Assembly: GCA_002433465.1 (NCBI GenBank)
Contig: DJIE01000241.1
Location: 1 to 17,794, forward strand
DNA from: Salinisphaera sp. UBA6602
GTDB taxonomy: Bacteria > Pseudomonadota > Gammaproteobacteria > Nevskiales > Salinisphaeraceae
DNA: 17,794 nt
Reading direction: 5' to 3'
Shown here: piece after piece, positions 6,796-14,265 of the stretch
How positions within the stretch are numbered: position 1 is the first letter of the stretch
How the letters are laid out: every line of letters starts with the position of its first letter
Notes under the pieces: generated by a model
Databases searched by the model: none
Told to the model about the DNA's origin: nothing
Seen by the model: only the letters and a program-made list of their open reading frames with translations
Made by a program: the position numbers and the translations under genes

Positions 6796-7674
6796 ATGTC
6801 TGAAATCACACGGCCACGTCTTTCAAGCTTTGTTCACCAGAACCGACGCAGCTACGGTGCCGTCGTCGAGGGCGGCATCGTCGACCTGGGCGCCATCCAC
6901 GGCGCACAGTGGGCCACGCTCGACGATGCCATCGCCGCCGGCGCGCTCGGCCAGCTGGCCGAATCGGCCGCCGGGCGGTCGCCGGATTTTGGCCTCGACG
7001 ACGTCGCGTTCGATATCCCGGTCACGAACCCCGGCAAGATCATCTGCGTGGGCGTGAACTACCCGGATCGCAACGCCGAATACAAGGACGGCCAGGAACT
7101 GCCGCCCTACCCCTCGATCTTCATTCGGTTCCCGGAAAGCTTCGTGGGCCACGGCCAGGCCGTGGTGCGCCCGCCGGAATCGGAAAAACTCGACTACGAA
7201 GGCGAGCTGGTACTGGTTATCGGCCGTGAAGGTCGGCGCATCCCCGAAGACGCCGCACTCGATCATGTCGCCGCCGTCACGCTGTGCAACGAAGGCACGA
7301 TCCGCGACTGGGTACGTCATGCCAAGTTCAACGTCACCCAGGGCAAGAACTTCGACCGAACCGGCGCCATCGGCCCCTGGCTCGTCCCGTTCGAGGATGG
7401 AAGCCAGATCGCCGATATCGAGCTGACCACGCGCGTGAACGGCGAAGTGCGCCAGAACGACCGCACCTCGCGCATGATGTTCGGCTTCAAATATCTGATT
7501 TCCTATATCTCGACCTTCACCACGCTCAAGCCGGGCGACGTGATCGTGACCGGCACGCCCACGGGCGCGGGCGCCCGACTCGACCCGCCGGTCTGGCTCA
7601 AGCCGGGCGATGTGGTGGAAGTCGAGGCCGAAGGCGTGGGCGTTCTGTCCAACCACGTGGAAGACGAACAATGA
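6796..7674 (+). CDS. hpaG: FAH-family decarboxylase/isomerase of the homoprotocatechuate pathway (single domain)
   Basis: This 292-residue fumarylacetoacetate hydrolase-fold enzyme is expected to decarboxylate 5-oxopent-3-ene-1,2,5-tricarboxylate, and perhaps to isomerise the product to 2-oxohept-3-enedioate. The metal-binding YEGELV motif places Glu135 and Glu137; CNEGTIRDW follows, with Glu166 at the third ligand position. Lys184 lies in QGKNFD, and TGTPTGAG follows near 252-259. E. coli HpaG has two fused FAH domains (about 430 residues), whereas this protein has one plus a short N-terminal region of about 75 residues. The ribosome site AAGGGG is 7 bases before the ATG. Its stop overlaps the hpaH start as ATGA. 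Ureidoglycolate lyase-like annotation is possible by fold, but context argues against it. Confidence 0.88.
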   Translation: MSEITRPRLSSFVHQNRRSYGAVVEGGIVDLGAIHGAQWATLDDAIAAGALGQLAESAAGRSPDFGLDDVAFDIPVTNPGKIICVGVNYPDRNAEYKDGQELPPYPSIFIRFPESFVGHGQAVVRPPESEKLDYEGELVLVIGREGRRIPEDAALDHVAAVTLCNEGTIRDWVRHAKFNVTQGKNFDRTGAIGPWLVPFEDGSQIADIELTTRVNGEVRQNDRTSRMMFGFKYLISYISTFTTLKPGDVIVTGTPTGAGARLDPPVWLKPGDVVEVEAEGVGVLSNHVEDEQ

Positions 7675-8474
7675 CCCTCGACGACGCCCAGATCGATGCC
7701 GCGGCCCAGGCCCTGCTGGCCGCCGAGGCCGAGCGGCGCCAGATCGGCCTGTTGTCGGTCGCCCACCCGGACATGACGCTCGACGATGCCTATGCGATCC
7801 AGACCGCACAGATGCAGCCGAAGCTCGATGCCGGCCGGCATATCCTTGGCTGGAAGATCGGGCTGACCTCGAAAGTCATGCAGGACGCGCTGGGCATCGA
7901 AACACCCGACAGCGGCGTGCTCTACGACGACATGCTGTTCGAAAGCGGCGCGCAGGTGCCGAACAACCGCTATATCGAGCCGCGTGTAGAAGCCGAAATC
8001 GCCTTCGTGCTGAAAGCACCGCTGGAAGGCGACGTCAGCCGCGAGGACGTATTGGCCGCGACAGACTATGTGGTGCCCGCCCTCGAGATCCTGGATACGC
8101 GCATTCTGCGTGCCGATCCGGAAACCGGCCAGCGTCGCCGTATTTTCGACACGGTCGCCGACAACGCCGCCAATGCCGGCATCGTGCTCGGCGAGGCACG
8201 CCATGCGCCGGATGCTTTCGATCTGCGCTGGGTCGGTGCCATCGTCAAGAAGAACAGCGAAACCGTGGCGACCGGCCTGGGCGCCGGCGTGCTCGACGAC
8301 CCGGTCGACGGCCTGGTCTGGCTCGCACGGCGCATGCACACCTATGGCCAGCGCATGAACGCAGGCGATGTCGTGCTCTCCGGCTCTTTCATCAGCCCGA
8401 TCGAATGCCCGGCCGGCACCGAAATCGCGGCCGATTTCGGCGCGTTCGGTCAGGTGCATATCGACTTCGAATAG
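7671..8474 (+). CDS. hpaH: 2-oxohept-4-ene-1,7-dioate hydratase
   Basis: This 267-residue cytoplasmic hydratase is the same length as E. coli HpaH. It adds water to 2-oxohept-4-enedioate, giving 4-hydroxy-2-oxoheptanedioate for the aldolase. It belongs to the MhpD/4-oxalocrotonate decarboxylase family, related to the FAH fold. GWKIGLTS with Lys62, the acidic cluster RVEAEIAF (Glu107, Glu109) and PALEILDTR (Glu139) fit the Mg2+ site and catalytic lysine known from HpcG. The C-terminal SGSFISPIECPAG matches the family. The ATG overlaps the hpaG stop by 4 bases. I rejected longer in-frame upstream starts because they run back inside hpaG. Confidence 0.93.
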   Translation: MTLDDAQIDAAAQALLAAEAERRQIGLLSVAHPDMTLDDAYAIQTAQMQPKLDAGRHILGWKIGLTSKVMQDALGIETPDSGVLYDDMLFESGAQVPNNRYIEPRVEAEIAFVLKAPLEGDVSREDVLAATDYVVPALEILDTRILRADPETGQRRRIFDTVADNAANAGIVLGEARHAPDAFDLRWVGAIVKKNSETVATGLGAGVLDDPVDGLVWLARRMHTYGQRMNAGDVVLSGSFISPIECPAGTEIAADFGAFGQVHIDFE

Positions 8475-8481
8475 GTTCGTC

Positions 8482-9252
8482 ATGTCCGTACCCATCAATA
8501 CATTCAAGCAGCGACTGACCCAGGGCGACGCCCAGATCGGCCTCTGGGTGGCCTGTGGCGACCCGACCGTGGCCGAAATCTGCTCGCATACCGGTTTCGA
8601 CTGGCTGGTGATCGACGGCGAACACGGCCCGAACGGCCTGCGCGACGTGCTCGCACAGCTGCGCGCCATGGGCGATACACGCTCGCAGCCGGTGGTCCGT
8701 GTGAAAGACGACGATCGCGCGACCATCAAGCAGATGCTGGATATCGGCGCCCAGACACTGCTCGTACCGATGATCGAATCGGCCGAGCAGGCCCGCGCCG
8801 CGGTGGCGTCGGTGACGTATCCGCCGGCCGGCAAGCGCGGTATCGGCGCGGCGCTGGCGCGCGCTTCGGGCTACAACACCTACACTGGCTATCTGGATGA
8901 AGCCGACGCACAGATCTGCCTGTTGCTGCAGATCGAGTCGCAGGCCGGACTGGCTGCGCTGGACGACATCCTGGCCGTGGACGGCGTCGATGGCGTGTTC
9001 ATCGGCCCGGCCGACCTGGCCGCCGACATGGACCATCGCGGCAATCCGACCCATGCCGATGTGCGCCAGGCCGTGGAAGACGCGGTAAATCGCATCGTGG
9101 CCGCCGGCAAACCGGCCGGCATGCTGTCGTCGAACCATGACTTTTCCAGCCGCTGCCTGGAACTCGGCGCGACGTTTGTCGCCGTGGGCAGCGATGTAGG
9201 GCTGCTGGTCAATTCGGCGCGCCAGCTTCGTGCCACTTACAAGAACGACTAG
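8482..9252 (+). CDS. hpaI: 4-hydroxy-2-oxoheptanedioate aldolase
   Basis: This 256-residue class II, divalent-metal pyruvate aldolase of the HpcH/HpaI family splits 4-hydroxy-2-oxoheptanedioate into pyruvate and succinate semialdehyde. Active-site residues line up with E. coli HpaI at an offset of 3: His48 in IDGEHGPN, Arg73 in VVR, Glu152 in LLQIES and Asp178 in IGPADLAADM. The PPAGKRGIGAALARAS loop (114-129) is also conserved. The gene begins 7 bases after hpaH, with only a weak AGG before it, so coupling to hpaH is likely. It ends the core pathway. No succinate semialdehyde dehydrogenase gene lies in the window. Confidence 0.95.
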   Translation: MSVPINTFKQRLTQGDAQIGLWVACGDPTVAEICSHTGFDWLVIDGEHGPNGLRDVLAQLRAMGDTRSQPVVRVKDDDRATIKQMLDIGAQTLLVPMIESAEQARAAVASVTYPPAGKRGIGAALARASGYNTYTGYLDEADAQICLLLQIESQAGLAALDDILAVDGVDGVFIGPADLAADMDHRGNPTHADVRQAVEDAVNRIVAAGKPAGMLSSNHDFSSRCLELGATFVAVGSDVGLLVNSARQLRATYKND

Positions 9253-9264
9253 AACACTTATACA

Positions 9265-9284
9265 AGTCGTCGTGCGAGACGACT
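9265..9284 (+). terminator. hairpin between hpaI and the hydroxylase gene
   Basis: AGTCGTC (9265-9271) and GACGACT (9278-9284) form a perfect 7-bp stem with a 6-base loop, 12 bases after the hpaI stop. CAAAAC follows instead of a T-tract. It could attenuate read-through or protect the hpaFEGHI message. Confidence 0.35.
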
Positions 9285-9296
9285 CAAAACGCCGCT

Positions 9297-9328
9297 TTCT
9301 GCAGCATAAAAAAATTCTTCTTGCAGAA
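9297..9328. promoter_or_regulatory. inverted repeat upstream of the hydroxylase gene
   Basis: TTCTGCA (9297-9303) and TGCAGAA (9322-9328) flank an 18-base AT-rich stretch that includes a run of seven A. The repeat sits 27 bases before the hydroxylase ATG, in a gap of 102 bases. Arms of this length and spacing could be a regulator site or an RNA stem just ahead of the GAGGAG site. I see no clear -35/-10 pair, so separate transcription of the hydroxylase is only a possibility. Confidence 0.3.
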
Positions 9329-9354
9329 GAGCCGCCGTCTGAGGAGATGCACCA

Positions 9355-11259
9355 ATGCAGTTTCACCATCATGGTTATGTCTCGGGCAACCCGAAAGTCG
9401 AACCCGCGGCCGGTGTCGGTATCGACCGCCCGGACGATCTGCCCGACCAGATCGATGTGCTGATCGTCGGCGCGGGCCCCGCCGGCGTGACCGCTGCGGC
9501 TCAGCTGTCGCAGTTCCCGAACGTCAATACGCGCTTGATCGAGAGCCGCCCGCATCGTCTCGAAGTCGGTCAGGCGGATGGCATTCAGGCCCGCAGCGTG
9601 GAGACCTTTCAGGCCTTCGGATTTGCCGGCGCGATTACCGAAGAAGCCTATCGCATCACGGAAATGGCGGTCTGGCGTCCGGACCCGGACAAGCCATCGC
9701 ATATCGCACGCGCATCGGTGCCGGTCGACGATCCGCAGGGCATCAGCGAGTTTCCGCACCTGATCGTCAACCAGGCGCGCGTACAGGATTATTTCGTCGA
9801 GTTCATGCAAAACTCGCCGGCGCGCATCACGCCCGATTACGGCATCGAGTTCGTCAACGTCGAGAACGACGGCGACCCGGATTATCCGCTCACCGTCACG
9901 CTGCGCTATACGGCGGCAGGGCGCGAAGGCGAACAGCGCACGGTACGCGCCAAGTATCTGGTCGGCTGCGACGGCGCGCATAGCAAGGTACGCAAGGCGA
10001 TCGGGCGCGAAATGCGCGGTCAGCAGGCCGCCCATGCCTGGGGCGTGGTCGATGCCCTGGCAGTGAGCGATTTTCCGGATATCCGCAAGAAGTGCATCAT
10101 CCAGTCCAAGGCCGGCGGCAATATCCTGCATATTCCGCGCGAGGGCGGGCATCTGTTTCGCATGTATGTGGACCTGGGCGAAGTCGCCACCGACGATGCC
10201 AGCCGCAGCATCCGCGAGACATCCCTCGAACAGACGGTCGCCAAGGCCAACGAAATCCTGCATCCCTACTCGATCGACATACGCGACATCGGCCGCTACA
10301 GCGTGTATGAAGTCGGCCATCGGCTGACCAACAAGTTCGACGACGTCGATGACCCGGCCACCCAGACGCCGAACGTGCTGATCACCGGTGATGCCTGCCA
10401 CACCCACAGCGCCAAGGCCGGCCAGGGCATGAACGTCTCGATACAGGACGGCTTCAATCTGGGCTGGAAACTCGGCTACGTGGTCGATGGCCGCAGCCCG
10501 GCGGCCTTGCTCAACACCTATTCCGAGGAACGACAGGAAGTCGCCCAGAACCTCATCGACTTCGACCGCGAATGGTCGACGCTGATGGCCACCCGCGAAG
10601 AGGACTTCGACGACCCCGGCCAGCTCGAGGATTTCTACGTCAAGACCGCCGAGTTTCCGGCCGGCTTCATGACCGAATACAAGCCGTCGTTGATTACCGG
10701 CGAAACCACCTATCAGGCACTGGCGAGCGGTTTTCCGATCGGCAAACGCTTCAAGTCCGCACCGGTGGTGCGCGTATGCGATGCCAACCCGCTGCAGCTG
10801 GGTCACCAGGCCCGCGCCGACGGTCGTTGGCGGATCTACGTGTTCGCCGATTCGCAGGCCGCCGGCTCCGACACGGCGCTGGCGGACTGGGCCGACTGGC
10901 TTACCAGCTCGCCCCGGTCGCCGGTCGTGGCGTATACGCCGAAAGACCGCGACACCAACAATATCTTCGATGTGAAAGTGGTTTATCCGCAGGCGCATGC
11001 CGACGTGGCCATCGAAACCGTGCCCAAGGCTTTCATGCCGCGTACCGGGCCTTTCGAGCTGGTGGACTACGAAAACGTGTTCGCTCTCGACCCGGCAGCC
11101 GATATTTTCGAGCGGCGCGGTATCGACCCCGCCAAGGGCGCGCTGGTGATCGTACGGCCCGACCAGTACGTTGCTCACGTGCTGCCGCTGGGCGCGACCG
11201 ACGAGCTGGCTGCGTTCTTCAAGCCGATCCTGCTCGAGCCTGGCGCTTCACGCCGCTAG
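9355..11259 (+). CDS. FAD-dependent aromatic hydroxylase, 3-hydroxybenzoate 4-monooxygenase (MobA)-like
   Basis: This 634-residue NAD(P)H-dependent one-component flavoprotein hydroxylates phenols. Its FAD motifs are VGAGPAG (38-44), GCDGAHS (204-210) and GDACHTHSAKAGQGMN (345-360). A thioredoxin-like C-terminal domain of the phenol hydroxylase type runs from about 440 to the end, with RPDQYVA at 601-607. It follows Comamonas MobA along its length, starting MQFH, and keeps Asp75, His135 and Tyr271 plus a lysine at 245/246 near MobA Lys247. Those residues bind the hydroxyl and carboxylate of 3-hydroxybenzoate. The substrate is therefore probably a phenolic acid; in this cluster 3- or 4-hydroxyphenylacetate, giving homoprotocatechuate, is my inference. 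GAGGAG lies 8 bases before the ATG. True 3-hydroxybenzoate activity remains possible. Confidence 0.9.
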   Translation: MQFHHHGYVSGNPKVEPAAGVGIDRPDDLPDQIDVLIVGAGPAGVTAAAQLSQFPNVNTRLIESRPHRLEVGQADGIQARSVETFQAFGFAGAITEEAYRITEMAVWRPDPDKPSHIARASVPVDDPQGISEFPHLIVNQARVQDYFVEFMQNSPARITPDYGIEFVNVENDGDPDYPLTVTLRYTAAGREGEQRTVRAKYLVGCDGAHSKVRKAIGREMRGQQAAHAWGVVDALAVSDFPDIRKKCIIQSKAGGNILHIPREGGHLFRMYVDLGEVATDDASRSIRETSLEQTVAKANEILHPYSIDIRDIGRYSVYEVGHRLTNKFDDVDDPATQTPNVLITGDACHTHSAKAGQGMNVSIQDGFNLGWKLGYVVDGRSPAALLNTYSEERQEVAQNLIDFDREWSTLMATREEDFDDPGQLEDFYVKTAEFPAGFMTEYKPSLITGETTYQALASGFPIGKRFKSAPVVRVCDANPLQLGHQARADGRWRIYVFADSQAAGSDTALADWADWLTSSPRSPVVAYTPKDRDTNNIFDVKVVYPQAHADVAIETVPKAFMPRTGPFELVDYENVFALDPAADIFERRGIDPAKGALVIVRPDQYVAHVLPLGATDELAAFFKPILLEPGASRR

Positions 11260-11327
11260 ACGCGACGGCCCACCCAAGGGTTTCAACCGACACAATAAAT
11301 AAGGCCCGTGCCAGAGGAGATGTCTTG

Positions 11328-12323
11328 ATGTTTCAAACAATGCGTTATCGGTTTGTTTATCACCTATCGGTGGCGGTGCTGCTGGGCCTCATCGGCCTGC
11401 TGCCGGCAAACGCCTGGGCACAGGACGCAAGCGACACGAATGTCGAACTGTTGCTGCTGGGTACGAAAGGCGGGCCGGCGCTGCTTACGCCCAAGCGTAT
11501 TTCGCAGTCGAGCGCGCTGATCGTCGACGATGAAATCGTGATGATCGATGCCGGCTACGGCGCGAGCCTGCGTCTGGCCGAAGCTGGGCAGAGTCTTAAA
11601 AATCTGCGTTCGATCTTCATCACCCATCTGCATAGCGATCACGTACTCGACTATCCCGCGCTGGTGATGAACGCCTGGGCCACCGGTTTGAAAAAGCCGA
11701 TCGATGTCTATGGGCCGACCGGCATGCAGGCGATGACCGACAAGGTGTGGCAGATGTTCTCGGTCGATATCGACAAGCGCGTCGCCGACGAAGGCCGACC
11801 GGACCCACGCAAACTCGTCGACGTACACCAGATCGATGCCGGATCGGTTGTCGACGACGCCCGCATGAAGGTATCGGCGCTGCGTGTACCGCATCCGCCG
11901 TTCGGCGATGGCGAAGCATTCGCCTACCGTTTTCAGGTGGCAGGCAAGACGATCGTGTTCACCGGCGATCTGCACTCTTTCCCGGATGGCTTCACTGCGT
12001 TCGCCAAAGACGCCGACATCATGGTCAGCGAAATGGTCAACGCCGATGCCGTACAGGCGCTGTCCCAACGCATCGGTAACGGCGACACGCTGGCGAAAGC
12101 CATTCTGTCGCACCACGTGACGGGCGCCCAGGTCGGCCGTGCAGCACAGGCTGCGCGGGTCAAGAAACTGGTGCTCAGCCACCTGGTGCCTGCCGACGAT
12201 CCGTCAGTGACCGAACAAAGCTGGATCGACGCGGTACGCGGCGACTACGACGGCCCTGTGGTGGTCGGACGCGATGGCATGCGGATCAACGTGGTGGGCA
12301 AACCCGACAACGATTCGCAGTAG
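11328..12323 (+). CDS. secreted metallo-beta-lactamase-fold hydrolase
   Basis: This 331-residue protein has a clear Sec signal peptide: basic MRYR, a hydrophobic core 11-25, and a likely cut after AWA at 31. It should act in the periplasm. The metal-binding motif THLHSDH gives His100, His102, Asp104 and His105. His189 (VPHPP), Asp214 (FTGDLH) and His285 (LSHLVP) complete a dinuclear zinc site of the RNase Z/arylsulfatase-like MBL branch. The hydrolysed bond cannot be read from sequence; an ester, lactone or sulfate is possible. The start is the ATG at 11328 with GAGGAG at 11314-11319. It follows the hydroxylase by 68 bases and precedes a strong hairpin, so it is probably the last gene of the catabolic unit. 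Confidence 0.88.
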   Translation: MFQTMRYRFVYHLSVAVLLGLIGLLPANAWAQDASDTNVELLLLGTKGGPALLTPKRISQSSALIVDDEIVMIDAGYGASLRLAEAGQSLKNLRSIFITHLHSDHVLDYPALVMNAWATGLKKPIDVYGPTGMQAMTDKVWQMFSVDIDKRVADEGRPDPRKLVDVHQIDAGSVVDDARMKVSALRVPHPPFGDGEAFAYRFQVAGKTIVFTGDLHSFPDGFTAFAKDADIMVSEMVNADAVQALSQRIGNGDTLAKAILSHHVTGAQVGRAAQAARVKKLVLSHLVPADDPSVTEQSWIDAVRGDYDGPVVVGRDGMRINVVGKPDNDSQ

Positions 12324-12370
12324 CGCGATCACGCCATTATCGGTTCGGCCCTCGTATCCCTGAGGCTTGC

Positions 12371-12394
12371 GGGTTCGCCGTTGGCGGCGAACCC
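12371..12394 (+). terminator. perfect 10-bp hairpin closing the catabolic region
   Basis: GGGTTCGCCG (12371-12380) and CGGCGAACCC (12385-12394) pair perfectly around a TTGG loop, 48 bases after the stop of the MBL-fold gene and before greB. It lacks a T-tract on either strand, so it is not a textbook intrinsic terminator. As the strongest stem in the window, at an operon boundary, it most likely blocks read-through or 3' decay. Confidence 0.6.
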
Positions 12395-12457
12395 GGTCAA
12401 TCCAAAGGCCTGAAAACGGGTGAACAAGACCGACGCACTGGCTGGGGCGGGCATAAG

Positions 12458-12463
12458 TACAAT
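12458..12463 (+). promoter_or_regulatory. candidate -10 box of greB
   Basis: TACAAT matches five of six consensus -10 bases and ends 7 bases before the chosen ATG, which would make the message leaderless or nearly so. No good -35 lies at 16-18 bases. This is suggestive only. Confidence 0.25.
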
Positions 12464-12470
12464 AGGTGCC

Positions 12471-12965
12471 ATGACCGCAGCGAAGAAACGCGACTACATC
12501 ACCCGCGCCGGCTGGCAGCGACTGGCCGACGAACTGGATTATCTCTGGCGCGAAAAACGCCCGCACGTCACCCGCGAACTGTCCGCGGCAGCCGCCGAGG
12601 GCGATCGTTCCGAGAACGCCGAATATATCTATCGCAAGAAGGAGCTGCGCGAGATCGACCGGCGGGTCCGCTATCTCGGCAAACGCCTGGACGAGCTGAC
12701 CGTGGTCGAGAGCACGCCCGACGATCCGGACAAGGTATTCTTCGGCGCCTGGATCGATGTGGTGGACGAAGATGACAGCCACCATCGATACCGAATCGTC
12801 GGCGCCGACGAAACCGAAGCAGCGACCGGCGCCATCAGCCTGAACTCGCCGGTGGCCCGTGCGCTGATCGGCAAGCGTCTTGGCGATATCGTCGACATCG
12901 CGCTTCCGCAGGGTCGGCGTGAACTCGAGATCCTGGCGATTCACTACGCCCCGCCCGACGACTGA
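12471..12965 (+). CDS. greB: transcription elongation factor GreB
   Basis: This 164-residue cytoplasmic factor enters the RNA polymerase secondary channel and stimulates cleavage of backtracked transcripts. The N-terminal coiled coil (about 8-80) holds GDRSENAEY with the acidic tip residues, preceded by LDYLWREKRPHVT. REIDRRVRYLGKRLDEL and VFFGAWID follow, and the C-terminal FKBP-like domain carries SPVARALIGKRLGD. The LWRE and FFGAW features separate GreB from GreA. I prefer the ATG at 12471, because an in-frame GTG at 12420 adds 17 non-conserved residues. Only AGG precedes it, but TACAAT lies 7 bases upstream, so a very short or absent leader is possible. It is unrelated to the catabolic genes. 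Confidence 0.95.
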   Translation: MTAAKKRDYITRAGWQRLADELDYLWREKRPHVTRELSAAAAEGDRSENAEYIYRKKELREIDRRVRYLGKRLDELTVVESTPDDPDKVFFGAWIDVVDEDDSHHRYRIVGADETEAATGAISLNSPVARALIGKRLGDIVDIALPQGRRELEILAIHYAPPDD

Positions 12966-13002
12966 ACCATCCAGGCCGCTGTCGGTGTAGGATGCATCGA
13001 CT

Positions 13003-14265
13003 ATGGCAGGATTCTTTACCCTGGACGCCGACAGCGTATTGCGCGACCGCGCCTTCATGCTGTTGTTGGCCGGCCGTATCACGGCCACACTGGCGACGCA
13101 GATTCAGTCGGTCGTCGTCGGCTGGCAGCTGTATGCCATGACCCGCGACCCGCTCACCCTTGGCTGGGTCGGGCTCGCCCAGTTCCTGCCCATGGCGTTG
13201 CTGGTATTACCGGCCGGCGATGCCGCAGACCGACTGCCGCGACGATTGATCCTGACCGCGAGTTGGCTGGTGCAGGCGATAGCCGGCGTGCTGTTTCTGG
13301 TACTGACCCTGTCGGGCACCGAGTCGCCGGTCGGTTTCTTCGCCGTGCTGGTGCTGTTCGGCATGGCCCGCGCCTTCGCCGGTCCGGGTATGCAATCCCT
13401 GCTGCCCCAGGTGGTCGGCGAACGCCGTCTGCCCAAGGCGATCGCCTGGAATTCCTCGGCCTTTCAGGTCGCGGTGATTGGCGGCCCGGCGCTCGGCGGC
13501 GGGGTTTATCTGGCCGGACCGGCGTTTGCCTACGGCCTCTGTGCCGCCTTGTTTGCCAGCGCAGCGTTGGCGATTGCCTCGATTCGCCGGCGCCTGCCGG
13601 TGCGTGCCGATACCAGCCGTGCCAGCGCGTTCGCACGGTTTACCGCCGGCATCGTCTATGTACGCACCCGCCCGATCATCCTGGGGGCCATCTCGCTGGA
13701 CCTGTTCGCGGTGTTATTGGGCGGTGCGACCGCCCTGTTGCCGGTCTATGCCCACGAGATCCTGCACGTGGGCCCGGCCGGGCTGGGCCTGCTGCGCAGT
13801 GCGGTCGCGATCGGCGCGTTTTCGATGGGTATCTATCTCGGGCGCAACGCGCTCGAACGACGTGCCGGCGCGATAATGTTCGCGGCGGTCGCGGTGTTCG
13901 GCGTGGCCACCATCGTATTCGGCGTTTCGACGAGCTTCGTGCTGTCGTTCGCGGCACTCATGGTGATGGGCGCGGCCGACATGATCAGCGTGTTCGTGCG
14001 TTCGTCGCTGATCCAGCTGGCCACGCCCGATGCCATGCGCGGCCGGGTGAACGCCGTGAACATGCTCTTCATCGGCGCCTCCAACGAGCTTGGCGAATTC
14101 GAATCGGGCGTGACGGCGGCCCTTTTCGGCACCGTCGGCGCGGTGGTGTTCGGCGGCGTTGGCACGCTCGCCGTGGTCGGCATCTGGATGGCGCTGTTCC
14201 CGGCGTTGCGGCGCGTAGACCGCCTGAACGATGTCGCGACCAGCGCGCCGGCGGACCGACGCTAG
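13003..14265 (+). CDS. MFS transporter, DHA3/EntS-like
   Basis: This 420-residue inner-membrane protein has about 12 hydrophobic helices and belongs to the major facilitator superfamily, in the drug:H+ antiporter-3 group that includes EntS. The motif A-like loop GDAADRLPRR falls at 72-81 between helices 2 and 3. GPALGGGVYL, VRSSLIQLATPDAMRGRVNAV and the late SGVTAALFGTVGAV segment are typical of the group. The N-terminal FTLDADSVLRDRAFMLLLAGR is a common start for these exporters. The substrate is unknown; no siderophore genes are nearby. AGGA lies 10 bases before the ATG. It follows greB by 37 bases and overlaps the oppositely oriented adaptor gene by 4 bases at the stops. Confidence 0.9.
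   Translation: MAGFFTLDADSVLRDRAFMLLLAGRITATLATQIQSVVVGWQLYAMTRDPLTLGWVGLAQFLPMALLVLPAGDAADRLPRRLILTASWLVQAIAGVLFLVLTLSGTESPVGFFAVLVLFGMARAFAGPGMQSLLPQVVGERRLPKAIAWNSSAFQVAVIGGPALGGGVYLAGPAFAYGLCAALFASAALAIASIRRRLPVRADTSRASAFARFTAGIVYVRTRPIILGAISLDLFAVLLGGATALLPVYAHEILHVGPAGLGLLRSAVAIGAFSMGIYLGRNALERRAGAIMFAAVAVFGVATIVFGVSTSFVLSFAALMVMGAADMISVFVRSSLIQLATPDAMRGRVNAVNMLFIGASNELGEFESGVTAALFGTVGAVVFGGVGTLAVVGIWMALFPALRRVDRLNDVATSAPADRR

Noticed and set aside
8392..11178. Very long open frame on the minus strand across hpaI and the hydroxylase gene
   Set aside because: It is antisense to two proteins with complete catalytic motifs. High GC content leaves such frames open, and its translation resembles no family.
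11328..12323. Naming the MBL-fold protein as an arylsulfatase or as a specific biosynthetic hydrolase
   Set aside because: The zinc ligands show only the fold. Family names transferred among these secreted MBL proteins are not reliable for substrate.
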